Below are positions 1-7,370 of a DNA stretch of 64,000 nt, piece by piece. This stretch comes from Parcubacteria group bacterium (GTDB lineage: Bacteria; Patescibacteria; Paceibacteria; SW-4-49-11), in contig CALRBF010000001.1 of the NCBI GenBank assembly GCA_943354045.1, forward strand, positions 124,001-188,000, in the 5' to 3' direction. Each line of letters begins with the position of its first letter. Within the stretch, counting starts at the first letter, position 1. The notes below the pieces were generated by a model. That model made no database searches, had not been told where the DNA came from, and saw only the letters and a program-made list of their open reading frames with translations. The position numbers were made by a program, and so were the translations under genes.

Positions 1-134
1 TAAGCTTTACGGGTATATACAATAATATGATGCCCCCGCCGAGCAAGTCTTACTGCAATATGGTCAACATAATTCTCTACCCCACCACCAGCTGAGGCAG
101 GAATACCTTTTTGACCTATAAAAGCAATTTTCAT
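1..134 (-). CDS. Glycosyltransferase family 4 N-terminus (partial)
   Basis: The gene starts at an ATG at 134 on the minus strand and runs off the left edge, leaving 44 codons. The peptide begins MKIAFIGQKGIPASAGGGVE and continues with an HIAVRLARRGHHIIVYTR stretch. This is the first Rossmann half of GT4-type glycosyltransferases, where the G-G-V-E loop contacts the acceptor. A strong promoter lies about 30 bases upstream. It probably belongs to the surface polysaccharide functions seen to its right. Sugar specificity cannot be told from this fragment. Confidence 0.8.
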   Translation of the reverse strand, partial: MKIAFIGQKGIPASAGGGVENYVDHIAVRLARRGHHIIVYTRKA

Positions 135-165
135 AATAATATGAATAGTAAGATAATCACTTTAT

Positions 166-194
166 ATAATAGCATATTTCATCCTAAATGTCAA
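166..194 (-). promoter_or_regulatory. Sigma70-type promoter with extended -10
   Basis: On the minus strand TTGACA (194-189) is followed by a 17-base spacer ending in TGC and a TATTAT minus-10 (171-166). It drives the glycosyltransferase starting at 134. This TTGACA/TGC-TAnnnT layout recurs through the window. Confidence 0.8.
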
Positions 195-213
195 AAGTTT
201 TCAACAGGTGAAA

Positions 214-247
214 TAAAAGAAAAACTCACCCCAAGCTAGAGGTGAGT
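214..247 (-). terminator. Rho-independent terminator of the 75-aa membrane gene
   Basis: A 7-bp stem, ACTCACC/GGTGAGT with a 10-base loop, is followed on the minus strand by TTTTTCTTTTATTT. The stop codon of the 236-463 gene lies in the loop. Confidence 0.75.
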
Positions 248-463
248 ATATATGATTAAAGCAATATCTCCTACCAAAAATAGTCCTATCAATGCCCCCA
301 AGAGTCTAACTAAGAAGCGGGCTTGTACTTCTTGATCAGCTCTACTTAGTAGGATATTTTCATCAAGAGTATCATTCTTTATTTCCCGAGCTATTAACAC
401 AGCTACAAGGAAAAGAACGGGTTTGAGATTGCGTCGCATGAGTTCAAAGAGCGGGAATAACAT
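236..463 (-). CDS. Small predicted membrane protein (hypothetical)
   Basis: This 75-residue protein is not recognised. It has two hydrophobic segments, around residues 13-25 (KPVLFLVAVLIAR) and 50-73 (FLVRLLGALIGLFLVGDIAL), separated by an acidic hydrophilic stretch, so a two-pass membrane protein is likely. The gene has its own terminator. A TATAAT hexamer at 466-471 lies only 2 bases before the first ATG, so the true start may be the ATG at 439 (67 residues) if that hexamer is the minus-10. No Shine-Dalgarno is seen at either start. The function is unknown. Confidence 0.55.
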   Translation of the reverse strand: MLFPLFELMRRNLKPVLFLVAVLIAREIKNDTLDENILLSRADQEVQARFLVRLLGALIGLFLVGDIALIIYTHL

Positions 464-490
464 GTATTATACCCTATCTTCATGTAAAAT

Positions 491-519
491 GAAAATCCCC
501 AGTTGCAAAGCAACCGGGG
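491..519 (-). terminator. Rho-independent terminator of the beta-barrel-like gene
   Basis: A 10-bp stem with one mismatch (CCCCGGTTGC/GCAACTGGGG) and a 3-base loop is followed on the minus strand by ATTTTCATTTT. It sits 75 bases past the stop of the 594-1745 gene. Confidence 0.8.
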
Positions 520-593
520 ACATAGAGTAAAACCAGAAATGGTCAAGGCGACTGCTCCCCGTGAGGGGTTAGTTGCTATCATTTTAGGTTTTC

Positions 594-1745
594 TTAGAAA
601 CGGAGGCCAGCGCGAAGCGTGGCGGCAAGACCATCACCGGAGGTGCCCGAGTTGTACCCGAGAACACCTTCAGCATAGGCGTTCTTGCTGATGCCGACCT
701 GGAGACCACCGCCCACTTGGACATTGTGGTAGCCATCGCCGACCTCTCCTCGGACCTCTCCGAAGGGACGCCACTGACCACTCTTGGTCAGATAATAACG
801 GCCATAGCCATTGGCATAGGCTCCGGTATTGTTCACACCGACCTCAGCAAAAACTTCAGTCTGCTGAGTGCGAGACCAGAGACCAGTTTTAGCGTTGAAC
901 GCCAAGCCGGACTCGCCAGCCACCGTAGCAGCACCCTCACCCTCAACAAAGACAGTAAATTGCTGATACTTGTTCTGAACGAGATCTCGCTCGAGTCGAG
1001 CCCTAACACCCAATTGGGTGATCGGCTTGGCCGGGTTTTTCCAGGTATAGACATAGGGATACTCCATACCCGGACGGCTCTTGCCCTCACCAGAATCGGT
1101 ATGAGTCAACTGACGGCCGAAGCCGACAACAGACCACCGAGTACGGGCATCTTGGGAGCGTCCATGAATACCTGCCCAGAATTCCAGACGGGAATCCGTA
1201 TAGGACCCCTTCCAGATTTCTTTCAGGTTATCACCTGTGAAGCTACCCGACTGAGTGACATATTGCACACCACTCATGAAGCCCTTGGCGGTAACAAACT
1301 CAGCTTTCACATCGAAGGCCGTATCCCGCGGACGGGAACGGAATTCTGTATGAAGACGGAATGGGTTCCACTTCCCTTCTCCCTGTTGCGGAATGGAATC
1401 CCGAGGAGGGACCACAATTCCAGTATTGGGAGTGGTGGAAGCGGGAGCAACGGCAACTGGGGCAGCAACCTGAATTACCGGGATAACCGGCGGAGGGCCA
1501 GGCTGTTGCTGTGATGAAACACCATTACGCTCAGCTTCCAGACGCATGCGAATAGCACGGATCTGAGCTGCTTCCTCTCGAGTCGAGAGACGCCGAACTG
1601 AAGCGGTGGCGAGAGTATTGGTGACGACCGTGGAGGTCGCCGATTGAGGAACTGTAGCGTTCAACTCCTCCGCCTTGACACCCATGGGGGCACCAAGGAG
1701 AGGAAGAGCAAAGGCCAACAGTCCCAAGATGGTACGCTTTTTCAC
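594..1745 (-). CDS. Exported, GC-rich protein with beta-barrel-like C-terminal domain
   Basis: The start is a GTG at 1745, six bases after an AGGAGGT Shine-Dalgarno. The ATG further upstream would lie inside the promoter. The 383-residue product has a signal peptide (VKKRTILGLLAFALPLLG, probable AxA-type cleavage near residue 26). An Ala/Ser/Thr-rich segment and a Pro-rich linker (about residues 75-125) follow. The last 260 residues are rich in alternating polar/hydrophobic strands with many Gly, Tyr and Trp, ending in a C-terminal Phe (TLRAGLRF), as in Bam-inserted outer-membrane proteins. It is conspicuously GC-rich against the surrounding AT-rich genes, which suggests transfer. No specific family is recognised. 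The barrel assignment is inference from pattern only. Confidence 0.7.
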   Translation of the reverse strand: MKKRTILGLLAFALPLLGAPMGVKAEELNATVPQSATSTVVTNTLATASVRRLSTREEAAQIRAIRMRLEAERNGVSSQQQPGPPPVIPVIQVAAPVAVAPASTTPNTGIVVPPRDSIPQQGEGKWNPFRLHTEFRSRPRDTAFDVKAEFVTAKGFMSGVQYVTQSGSFTGDNLKEIWKGSYTDSRLEFWAGIHGRSQDARTRWSVVGFGRQLTHTDSGEGKSRPGMEYPYVYTWKNPAKPITQLGVRARLERDLVQNKYQQFTVFVEGEGAATVAGESGLAFNAKTGLWSRTQQTEVFAEVGVNNTGAYANGYGRYYLTKSGQWRPFGEVRGEVGDGYHNVQVGGGLQVGISKNAYAEGVLGYNSGTSGDGLAATLRAGLRF

Positions 1746-1772
1746 AGCGACCTCCTGGTAAAGAACCCCCTT

Positions 1773-1801
1773 ACAGTAGCATAAAAACACCATTTTGTCA
1801 A
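1773..1801 (-). promoter_or_regulatory. Promoter of the beta-barrel-like gene
   Basis: TTGACA (1801-1796), a 17-base spacer ending in TGC, and TACTGT (1778-1773) on the minus strand. The spacer begins AAATGG and is nearly the same as in the promoter at 3801-3829. Confidence 0.8.
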
Positions 1802-1840
1802 TAGTTAACAACATCTCAAATAGTGTCGGAAGAGAATAAA

Positions 1841-1864
1841 AAAAGCCCCCACGAGATGTGGGGG
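1841..1864 (-). terminator. Rho-independent terminator
   Basis: CCCCCAC/GTGGGGG, a 7-bp stem with a 5-base loop, is followed on the minus strand by CTTTTTTT. It terminates the 1887-2285 gene. Confidence 0.9.
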
Positions 1865-1886
1865 TAATTGGTGTTCAGGACTGGCC

Positions 1887-2285
1887 TCAGGGGGCAATGA
1901 CGGCGTAAGTGTCAGGACTGATCGGTACTGACGGACAGGAGCTTTGCTGGCACTTGCCGGCCATGATGGTTCCTGCCCAGCCCTGAGGGGGGGCGATACC
2001 AACACTGTACCAGGTTTTGCCGTCGGGGAAACGGAAGTTCCCAAAGGCTCCTGAAGGAGGGCTGGCAACCCGCCCATCGATGACGGTTGCCGTCATCCCC
2101 CAATGACGAGGACCAAAGAGAAGCAGGGTGCTCCCATTGGGTACTCCCGGGGGCACCGAAATGCTTGCCCCCACCTGCTGAGCCGTGCCGGAAGACCCGG
2201 AGGGCTGGCTCAGCGGCCTTGCCATGACGGAGGCCATGGGAAGGAGGATGATGCCGGCCAGGAGGGCCTTGAAAAGAGCTTTCAT
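1887..2285 (-). CDS. Short exported GC-rich protein, paralogue of the 2953-3762 product
   Basis: Starting at the ATG at 2285, just downstream of the promoter, the product has 132 residues. It carries a classic signal peptide (MKALFKALLAGIILLPMASV, ending near VMA). The mature part contains G-V-P-N-G-S-T-L-L-L-F-G, FGNFRFPDG, GWAGTIMAGKC and DTYAVIAP. These blocks line up in order with the larger protein encoded at 2953-3762. Two Cys in GKCQQSSC match a Cys pair in the paralogue and may form a disulfide. The gene is GC-rich, ends in TGA and stands alone between its own promoter and terminator. The family is not recognised; an exported surface or secreted protein is inferred. Confidence 0.7.
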   Translation of the reverse strand: MKALFKALLAGIILLPMASVMARPLSQPSGSSGTAQQVGASISVPPGVPNGSTLLLFGPRHWGMTATVIDGRVASPPSGAFGNFRFPDGKTWYSVGIAPPQGWAGTIMAGKCQQSSCPSVPISPDTYAVIAP

Positions 2286-2310
2286 GGATTTACCACGAAA
2301 CGACTTAGGG

Positions 2311-2339
2311 ACTCTAGCATATTTTATCAATTTTGTCAA
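2311..2339 (-). promoter_or_regulatory. Promoter of the short GC-rich exported-protein gene
   Basis: TTGACA (2339-2334), a 17-base spacer ending in TGC, and TAGAGT (2316-2311) on the minus strand. Same architecture as at 1773 and 3801, and the same TTGACAAAAT beginning. Confidence 0.75.
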
Positions 2340-2351
2340 GAGTAAACAGCA

Positions 2352-2381
2352 TAAAAAAATACCGGCAGCTATTGCTACCGG
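2352..2381 (-). terminator. Rho-independent terminator
   Basis: An 8-bp stem (CCGGTAGC/GCTGCCGG with one G-U pair) is followed by ATTTTTTT on the minus strand. It ends the 2409-2837 transcript. Confidence 0.85.
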
Positions 2382-2408
2382 CTTGAGAATATAGTTTTTA
2401 CCTAGTTC

Positions 2409-2837
2409 CTAGTTACACAATATCCTTACATGATTATTTTGATATACACATCCTCTATTATTCCAAGAAGGAGTATGTTGCAAGTGATAATTATTATTCC
2501 AACCTGGATTTTGCTGGTGCAAGGGATAGTTCTGTCTACCCCATCTTGAACGTGGACGACCCACATAATGAGTAGTATATCCAGTGGAGTTACGTTGCTC
2601 ATAAAAATACTCACAGGGAAGTCTTGTAGCCTTACGGACCCAATCACATGTATCCATATTGGGAATGAGATTATTAGTCAAAATCTGACCCTCATAGTCA
2701 ACTGTATCCCCACCGCCCTGATTTTGCCAGTAATTATTTTGCTGATAGTATCCTCCTCCAAATTGATGTTGAGCCTGAACAGTGGTCGGAATACTCAAAA
2801 ACAAAGCTGTTGCCAAAGAAGAAATGAGCCTTTGCAT
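2409..2837 (-). CDS. Exported Gln/Asn/Tyr/Gly-rich protein (hypothetical)
   Basis: The chosen start is the ATG at 2837 (142 residues). The GTG at 2864 would sit almost on the predicted transcription start. A signal peptide (MQRLISSLATALFLSIPTTV, ending near QAQ) leads into a low-complexity Gln/Asn/Tyr/Gly/Trp-rich mature region. Four Cys occur in two pairs (C-D-W..L-P-C and G-C-V-Y..L-C-N), suggesting disulfides. Unlike its two flanking neighbours this gene is AT-rich, although it shares their size class, export signal and single-gene promoter-terminator layout. No family is recognised. It may be a surface or matrix protein. Confidence 0.65.
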   Translation of the reverse strand: MQRLISSLATALFLSIPTTVQAQHQFGGGYYQQNNYWQNQGGGDTVDYEGQILTNNLIPNMDTCDWVRKATRLPCEYFYEQRNSTGYTTHYVGRPRSRWGRQNYPLHQQNPGWNNNYHLQHTPSWNNRGCVYQNNHVRILCN

Positions 2838-2838
2838 G

Positions 2839-2852
2839 AGAGGTAAACCTCT
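2839..2852 (-). promoter_or_regulatory. Inverted repeat covering a Shine-Dalgarno-like site
   Basis: Just upstream of the ATG at 2837 the minus strand reads AGAGGTTTACCTCT, a perfect inverted repeat. Its left arm is the only purine-rich ribosome-binding candidate. If it folds in the mRNA it would hide that site. The loop is tight, so pairing of all six bases is doubtful. Confidence 0.4.
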
Positions 2853-2872
2853 AATGTTTGCCACTTCACCAT

Positions 2873-2901
2873 AACATATATTATTATAAATATCAAGTCA
2901 A
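2873..2901 (-). promoter_or_regulatory. Promoter of the Gln/Asn-rich exported-protein gene
   Basis: TTGACT (2901-2896), a 17-base spacer and TATGTT (2878-2873) on the minus strand. Confidence 0.65.
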
Positions 2902-2905
2902 AAGG

Positions 2906-2933
2906 AAAAACCGCCAGCACTAGGTGCTGGCGG
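2906..2933 (-). terminator. Strong Rho-independent terminator
   Basis: A perfect 10-bp stem (CCGCCAGCAC and its complement) with a 3-base loop is followed by TTTTTCCTTTT on the minus strand. It lies 20 bases past the stop of the 2953-3762 gene. Confidence 0.9.
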
Positions 2934-2952
2934 CGAGTTTTTGGAATGGGGG

Positions 2953-3762
2953 TCACTGCGCCTGATAGGCATAGGGTCCGACCGGAGCCGGAGCATTGCC
3001 ATCAAGCTTGATGACAGAGCCACGAAGCCTTGCGGCTCCGACGGTGCTCCAAGCTTGGAGTTGACCTCCATTCGCCCGATAGGCAAATTGGAAGACCTGT
3101 CCCCGTTGGACTGGGAGGCACCAGGTATTACCACTCACCTTGGTGAGTGCAACGACTTGTGCCGATCCCCTGCCATTATCTACCACCCCGACGGGAGTGG
3201 TGGATGAGAGAAGCCTTCTTACATTGACGAGCCCCTTGGGACCGCCCGTGAGGAGGCCAACTCCTGGGCGACTGGACCCGGCCCCGGAGAAGGAGATGGA
3301 GTTCAACCTCGAGGGAAGTTGAAGGCAGGCTTGCCCGCCTTGCACCAACACCGTAAAAGAGCTATTGACTCCATTTGTAGTAATCGGGGCTACCAGGGCG
3401 AAAGTATCTCGGTCAAGAAAGGCCTCCACGCCATCACAGGCGAGAGCGTCCCCTTTGCAATCACCTGCAATGATACGAGCTGCCCAACCCTTGGGAACTC
3501 CAGAGAGCTTTTCCACCTGAAACCAGCTTGTGTCTGGTAGAATAAAGTTACCAAATATCGAGGCGGCCCCGACATCACCAGGAATGGTTACTTTTCCACT
3601 CCGAACGGGGTAGACTTTCTCCCATCCTTGTCCAAAAAGGACAAGACGGGAACCGTCAGGGACTCCCGAAGGTGCCGGGAGGGTATAAGACTTCCCTTGT
3701 GCCACCGCAGGAATGGCGGTGAAGATGAGGGCAAGCGCCCCCACAAATCTGAAAATGTTCAT
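2953..3762 (-). CDS. Exported GC-rich protein with a domain shared with the 1887-2285 product
   Basis: The product has 269 residues and a signal peptide (MNIFRFVGALALIFTAIPAV, ending AVAQG). Residues about 25-130 match the mature 1887-2285 product in order: G-V-P-D-G-S-R-L-V-L-F-G, FGNFILPD, GWAARIIAGDC and DTFALVAPI. A second module of about 140 residues (TNGVNSSFTVLVQGG onwards) carries two more Cys (ACLQL, WCLPV) and ends GPYAYQAQ. The gene is GC-rich, ends in TGA, and has a GAGAG site seven bases before the ATG. It has its own promoter and terminator. The function is unknown; export is well supported, surface location is inferred. Confidence 0.7.
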   Translation of the reverse strand: MNIFRFVGALALIFTAIPAVAQGKSYTLPAPSGVPDGSRLVLFGQGWEKVYPVRSGKVTIPGDVGAASIFGNFILPDTSWFQVEKLSGVPKGWAARIIAGDCKGDALACDGVEAFLDRDTFALVAPITTNGVNSSFTVLVQGGQACLQLPSRLNSISFSGAGSSRPGVGLLTGGPKGLVNVRRLLSSTTPVGVVDNGRGSAQVVALTKVSGNTWCLPVQRGQVFQFAYRANGGQLQAWSTVGAARLRGSVIKLDGNAPAPVGPYAYQAQ

Positions 3763-3800
3763 TTCAATCTCTCATCGCTGAGGGGTGAAGGTTCAATGTG

Positions 3801-3829
3801 ATGGTAGCATAAAACAGCCATTTTGTCAA
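3801..3829 (-). promoter_or_regulatory. Promoter of the 269-aa exported-protein gene
   Basis: TTGACA (3829-3824), a 17-base spacer ending TGC, and TACCAT (3806-3801) on the minus strand. From the minus-35 to the TGC it differs from the promoter at 1773-1801 only around the middle of the spacer. Confidence 0.8.
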
Positions 3830-3863
3830 AAATATACACCAATATAATTACTCTATAACCCTA

Positions 3864-3892
3864 TCGTCAATATCCTAAAAATAAGCTATACT
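3864..3892 (+). promoter_or_regulatory. Promoter placed for a leaderless glycosyltransferase mRNA
   Basis: TCGTCA, 17 bases, TATACT ending at 3892. The ATG follows at 3901, so a start 7-8 bases after the minus-10 falls on or just before the initiation codon. Confidence 0.5.
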
Positions 3893-3900
3893 ATACCTAT

Positions 3901-5163
3901 ATGAAACAATCTGTTGCTATCTTAATTACCAATTTTGAAGGAGGTGGAGCTCAAAAGATTGCTCTTACTCAAGCTCAACTTTTCCAAGATTTAGGATATA
4001 AGGTACATATTATTGCTCTTGAGCAACAAGAATCCTATACTATACCCAATAATCTTTCTATTCATTTTCTCTCTCACAATAAGGGACAAGACTCTAAACT
4101 CAAAAAACTCTTTCAATTCCCTCTACTTCCCTTCAGACTTGCTCAATATCTCAAAGAGAATAGTATATCTCTTTGTATTAGCCATCTTGAGCGAGCTGAT
4201 TTTGTGAATATCTTAGCAAAACCTATTGCCCATCATAAAACCATATCCATTATACATAGTCATCTTACTGCTAATTATACTAAAGAAGGTATATCATTTC
4301 GAAGTACGATATACTTGGGACTCGTCAAAATATTAGAACAATTTAATAATCGTATTATTGGAGTATCGCGAGGTATTGCGGCTAATTTGATTCATGAATT
4401 ACATTTACCTCAAGATAAAATTCAAGTCATACTAAATCCCTTTGATATTATAGATATACGAGATAAAGCTCAAATCCCCCTCCAAAAATATCAGGATATT
4501 TTTGAGACTAATACCATTATTTCTATTGGACGTCTTTCTCGTCAAAAAGGATTATGGCATAGTATATTAGCCTTTCATACGGTATTACAAAATAATCCCA
4601 AACTTAAATATATTATATTAGGTGATGGTCCATTGAGAGATTATCATATACAATTAGCACGCGAATTGGGGCTAAAAGTATATTCACTATGGGATAATCA
4701 GGAGTTCTCAACCGATTATGATATATATTTTCTTGGATTTCAGGATAATCCCTTTCAATATATTGCCAAGGCAAAAGCACTTATATTACCATCACATTAT
4801 GAGGGACTTCCTAATGTATTGGTAGAAAGTCTTATTATTGGAACTCCCGTCATCGCCTCTGATTCTGACTCAGGTCCTCGTGAATTATTAGCTCCAAATA
4901 CTAATATTACCTATAAAACAAAAACTTTAGACCAAGCTGAATATGGCATTATTATCCCTCTTGATAACAATATATTGACTCAAGCCCCCTATAATCTTAG
5001 CCCTTCTGAACAATACCTCTCTGAGGCTATCAATCTCATAATAAACAATACTGATTTACAAAAATCATATAGTGAGAGGGCGAATACTCGTATACAGGAC
5101 TTTAATATCAATACTATTGCCCCTCAATGGGAAGATCTTTTGGAGACTGTTTTGGCCGAATAG
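3901..5163 (+). CDS. Glycosyltransferase family 4 (GT-B fold)
   Basis: This 420-residue enzyme should move a sugar from a nucleotide-sugar donor to a growing surface glycan at the inner face of the membrane. The N-terminal half has the acceptor loop NFEGGGAQK (about residues 12-20). The C-terminal donor half has SIGRLSRQKGL, ILGDGPL and the E-x7-E motif in SHYEGLPNVLVESL. No signal peptide or membrane segment is seen. No Shine-Dalgarno is present and the minus-10 suggests a leaderless message. Its last 50 bases overlap the convergent O-antigen ligase gene. Neighbouring Wzz and ligase genes place it in a polysaccharide cluster. Sugar specificity is unknown. Confidence 0.9.
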   Translation: MKQSVAILITNFEGGGAQKIALTQAQLFQDLGYKVHIIALEQQESYTIPNNLSIHFLSHNKGQDSKLKKLFQFPLLPFRLAQYLKENSISLCISHLERADFVNILAKPIAHHKTISIIHSHLTANYTKEGISFRSTIYLGLVKILEQFNNRIIGVSRGIAANLIHELHLPQDKIQVILNPFDIIDIRDKAQIPLQKYQDIFETNTIISIGRLSRQKGLWHSILAFHTVLQNNPKLKYIILGDGPLRDYHIQLARELGLKVYSLWDNQEFSTDYDIYFLGFQDNPFQYIAKAKALILPSHYEGLPNVLVESLIIGTPVIASDSDSGPRELLAPNTNITYKTKTLDQAEYGIIIPLDNNILTQAPYNLSPSEQYLSEAINLIINNTDLQKSYSERANTRIQDFNINTIAPQWEDLLETVLAE

Positions 5164-6526
5164 TAGTATATTTTATCACCATTCCCAATAGTCCAAAAAA
5201 TATCCACATCACTGCTGTTTGACGCAGTAAATTATCCCAAATACTGGATAAATATATAGCAAAAACTAAAAAAGTCATAATAAGTAGTAATGTATCTTTA
5301 CGAGATTGTATACGAATAAGTAAACTATACACTATACCAATAATGAATAATACATAGGCTGCAAGTCCAATAATACCCATCTCAACAAAAATTTTAATAT
5401 AATCATTATGAGCTTCAAGAGCTCCCAAAGATACCCCCCTTACCTCTTCTACAATAATTTCTATTGTTCCTGTACCAAATCCCGTCCATGGCCGAGATAA
5501 TCCCTTATTATACATATCCGCCCACATGACTTGTCGCCATATAATAGAATCACTAGGATCTCCATTAAATAGTCCCACTACTCGAGCAATCACTGGGATA
5601 TCTTCTAATGGAGTTAAATTATACCAAATATTTTGTTCTACCCAAATATATCCAGCCACTCCTATCACAATAATTGGGGTAATAATTGATCCTATAATAA
5701 GAGTTTTTTTGGTATAGCGAATTAAACTCACTCCAACTAATAGTAAAGCAAGTCCAATCCAAGCTCCTCGAGTATAGGTTGCAATTAATAATATTGCTAA
5801 TAATATTCCATAGCCTACAAAAGCAACCTTATATAATGGTTTTTTTATACTATTTTCAAAAAACATATATACCATTAATGCAATAATAATCAGGAGAAAA
5901 TACCCCAAAACATTAGGATGTCCAAATGTACCTGCGATACGATTTTCAAAACCAGGATTAGTATATAAACCTGCTCCATTAAATAATTGTATATACCCAA
6001 CAATAGCAGGGATAATAGAGGAACTAATAAATAATGTAATAATATATAATAAATCCTTTTGAGATTGTATAATCACATATCCAGTAATATACATTAATAA
6101 GAATGAAAGTACTCTGACTAATTCATTAATAGAGGCTAATGGATATATAGATATACTCGCAAATATAATATAAACTCCAAATAATCCCATAAATAATCCA
6201 CTTAAAGGAATAGAAAATATTGACAATTGCGACCTATATATAATAAGTATACTAATAATAATCGATATAATTGCAACTAAACCAGCTATATTAATTGCCG
6301 GTAAATCAGTCGTTAACACAAAAGAATAAGTCCCAAATATATCAAGCGAGGGGCGAATAAATAATAATACCGATAATATTGATAATAATGAAACACTAAA
6401 AAGTGCTATTAATATACTGATACTTGCAAATATAATAAACGGAATTATTCCATTATCAATGAATAATGCGATAATCCCTAATATAGCTCCAATGATAAGA
6501 ATTAACCTAGAATTTCTCTGAGTCAT
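5114..6526 (-). CDS. O-antigen ligase/polymerase (Wzy_C family) membrane protein
   Basis: This 470-residue protein is almost entirely hydrophobic, with roughly a dozen membrane segments. It has the large external loop typical of WaaL/Wzy-type enzymes that polymerise or transfer lipid-linked polysaccharide. The motif EAHNDYIKIFVEMGIIG follows that loop, as in Wzy_C proteins. Its start overlaps the end of the Wzz-like gene by 20 bases, indicating one transcript and translational coupling. Its 3' end overlaps the convergent glycosyltransferase by 50 bases. Whether it acts as polymerase or ligase cannot be decided here. Confidence 0.87.
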   Translation of the reverse strand: MTQRNSRLILIIGAILGIIALFIDNGIIPFIIFASISILIALFSVSLLSILSVLLFIRPSLDIFGTYSFVLTTDLPAINIAGLVAIISIIISILIIYRSQLSIFSIPLSGLFMGLFGVYIIFASISIYPLASINELVRVLSFLLMYITGYVIIQSQKDLLYIITLFISSSIIPAIVGYIQLFNGAGLYTNPGFENRIAGTFGHPNVLGYFLLIIIALMVYMFFENSIKKPLYKVAFVGYGILLAILLIATYTRGAWIGLALLLVGVSLIRYTKKTLIIGSIITPIIVIGVAGYIWVEQNIWYNLTPLEDIPVIARVVGLFNGDPSDSIIWRQVMWADMYNKGLSRPWTGFGTGTIEIIVEEVRGVSLGALEAHNDYIKIFVEMGIIGLAAYVLFIIGIVYSLLIRIQSRKDTLLLIMTFLVFAIYLSSIWDNLLRQTAVMWIFFGLLGMVIKYTTIRPKQSPKDLPIEGQ

Positions 6527-7259
6527 ATTCTGTGTCTGGGCTTATAGTTGGAGTATGGGTAAAGTTTAAAATGGGATTTTGTGCTAATTCTGTGTCATCT
6601 GGTAATTGTGGAGATACAAAATTATCAACACCAAAATCATAGGATAGATTTTTATCTCGCCTAGCAATCACATAGCCAATAGCAATAGCAAATCCTAATA
6701 AGGCTGATCCCAAGAGATTTACGAGAATATCTGGTCTTCCAACACCATCATACAGAGATGATTGATTTACAACTTGAATATTACCCGTTTCTCCGAGCAA
6801 TGTCTTTGCTTGTTCTATTAATTTATCTACTACTACTTTATTCATAGTAAGTGCAAGCTCAGATGAGGCATCATAGGTCTCAACGGTAATAAAGCCAGTC
6901 CCCTTGGATTTGATAATAATATTACGTGCAAATGTAGTTCTTCTATCTTTGAGATTTTCAGGGAATGCATTTTTGATATCGACATTATCAGCGGTAACAC
7001 TTGCAAAAAAGGTGTCAGTATATACTAGATTAACTAATAAATCTACTTTGGAATCAATAGATCTTTGCGCAGTATAGGAGTCAATTTCTGGATTTGCCGT
7101 CTGAATAACAACAAGTTGAGATTCTCCCCTATATTGTTTTGGTATAATAAGAGTAATACCTACTCCCACTAATACAAAAACAAGAGTTATGATAATGACG
7201 GTATTAAATTTTCTTTGTATTTTGGATATAATATCACCCAAAGTGAGATTGGACTCCAT
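6507..7259 (-). CDS. Wzz/YveK-type polysaccharide chain-length regulator
   Basis: The 250-residue protein has the Wzz arrangement: a short cytoplasmic head, a membrane segment at about residues 18-40, a long extracytoplasmic region, and a second membrane segment near residues 180-200 (ILVNLLGSALLGFAIAIGYV). Such proteins set polymer length together with Wzy. The sequence after MS1 (IIPKQYRGESQLVV) is typical of the family. No tyrosine kinase domain is fused, so it resembles the YveK/CapA type. It is followed by the ligase gene with a 20-base overlap. Confidence 0.87.
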   Translation of the reverse strand: MESNLTLGDIISKIQRKFNTVIIITLVFVLVGVGITLIIPKQYRGESQLVVIQTANPEIDSYTAQRSIDSKVDLLVNLVYTDTFFASVTADNVDIKNAFPENLKDRRTTFARNIIIKSKGTGFITVETYDASSELALTMNKVVVDKLIEQAKTLLGETGNIQVVNQSSLYDGVGRPDILVNLLGSALLGFAIAIGYVIARRDKNLSYDFGVDNFVSPQLPDDTELAQNPILNFTHTPTISPDTEYDSEKF

Positions 7260-7306
7260 ATTATGATATTAAATTATACTATATATCAGACTTAGTATAT
7301 CATAGA

Positions 7307-7335
7307 TTGACTTTTATCTCAATATATGATATTAT
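7307..7335 (+). promoter_or_regulatory. rpmE-prfA-prmC promoter
   Basis: TTGACT, a 17-base spacer ending TGA, and TATTAT ending at 7335, 35 bases before the rpmE start. Confidence 0.75.
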
Positions 7336-7370
7336 TATAGACAATTATGTAATGCTTAATATATCCATTT

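Noticed and set aside
717..1514. 265-codon plus-strand open frame opposite the beta-barrel-like gene
   Set aside because: It lacks a ribosome-binding site and a credible protein pattern. It is the long antisense frame expected opposite a GC-rich gene, whose own strand has promoter, SD, signal peptide and terminator.
5114..5163. Frameshift or misassembly at the convergent gene overlap
   Set aside because: Both the glycosyltransferase and ligase genes read cleanly to their own stop codons, and short convergent overlaps are usual in compact genomes.
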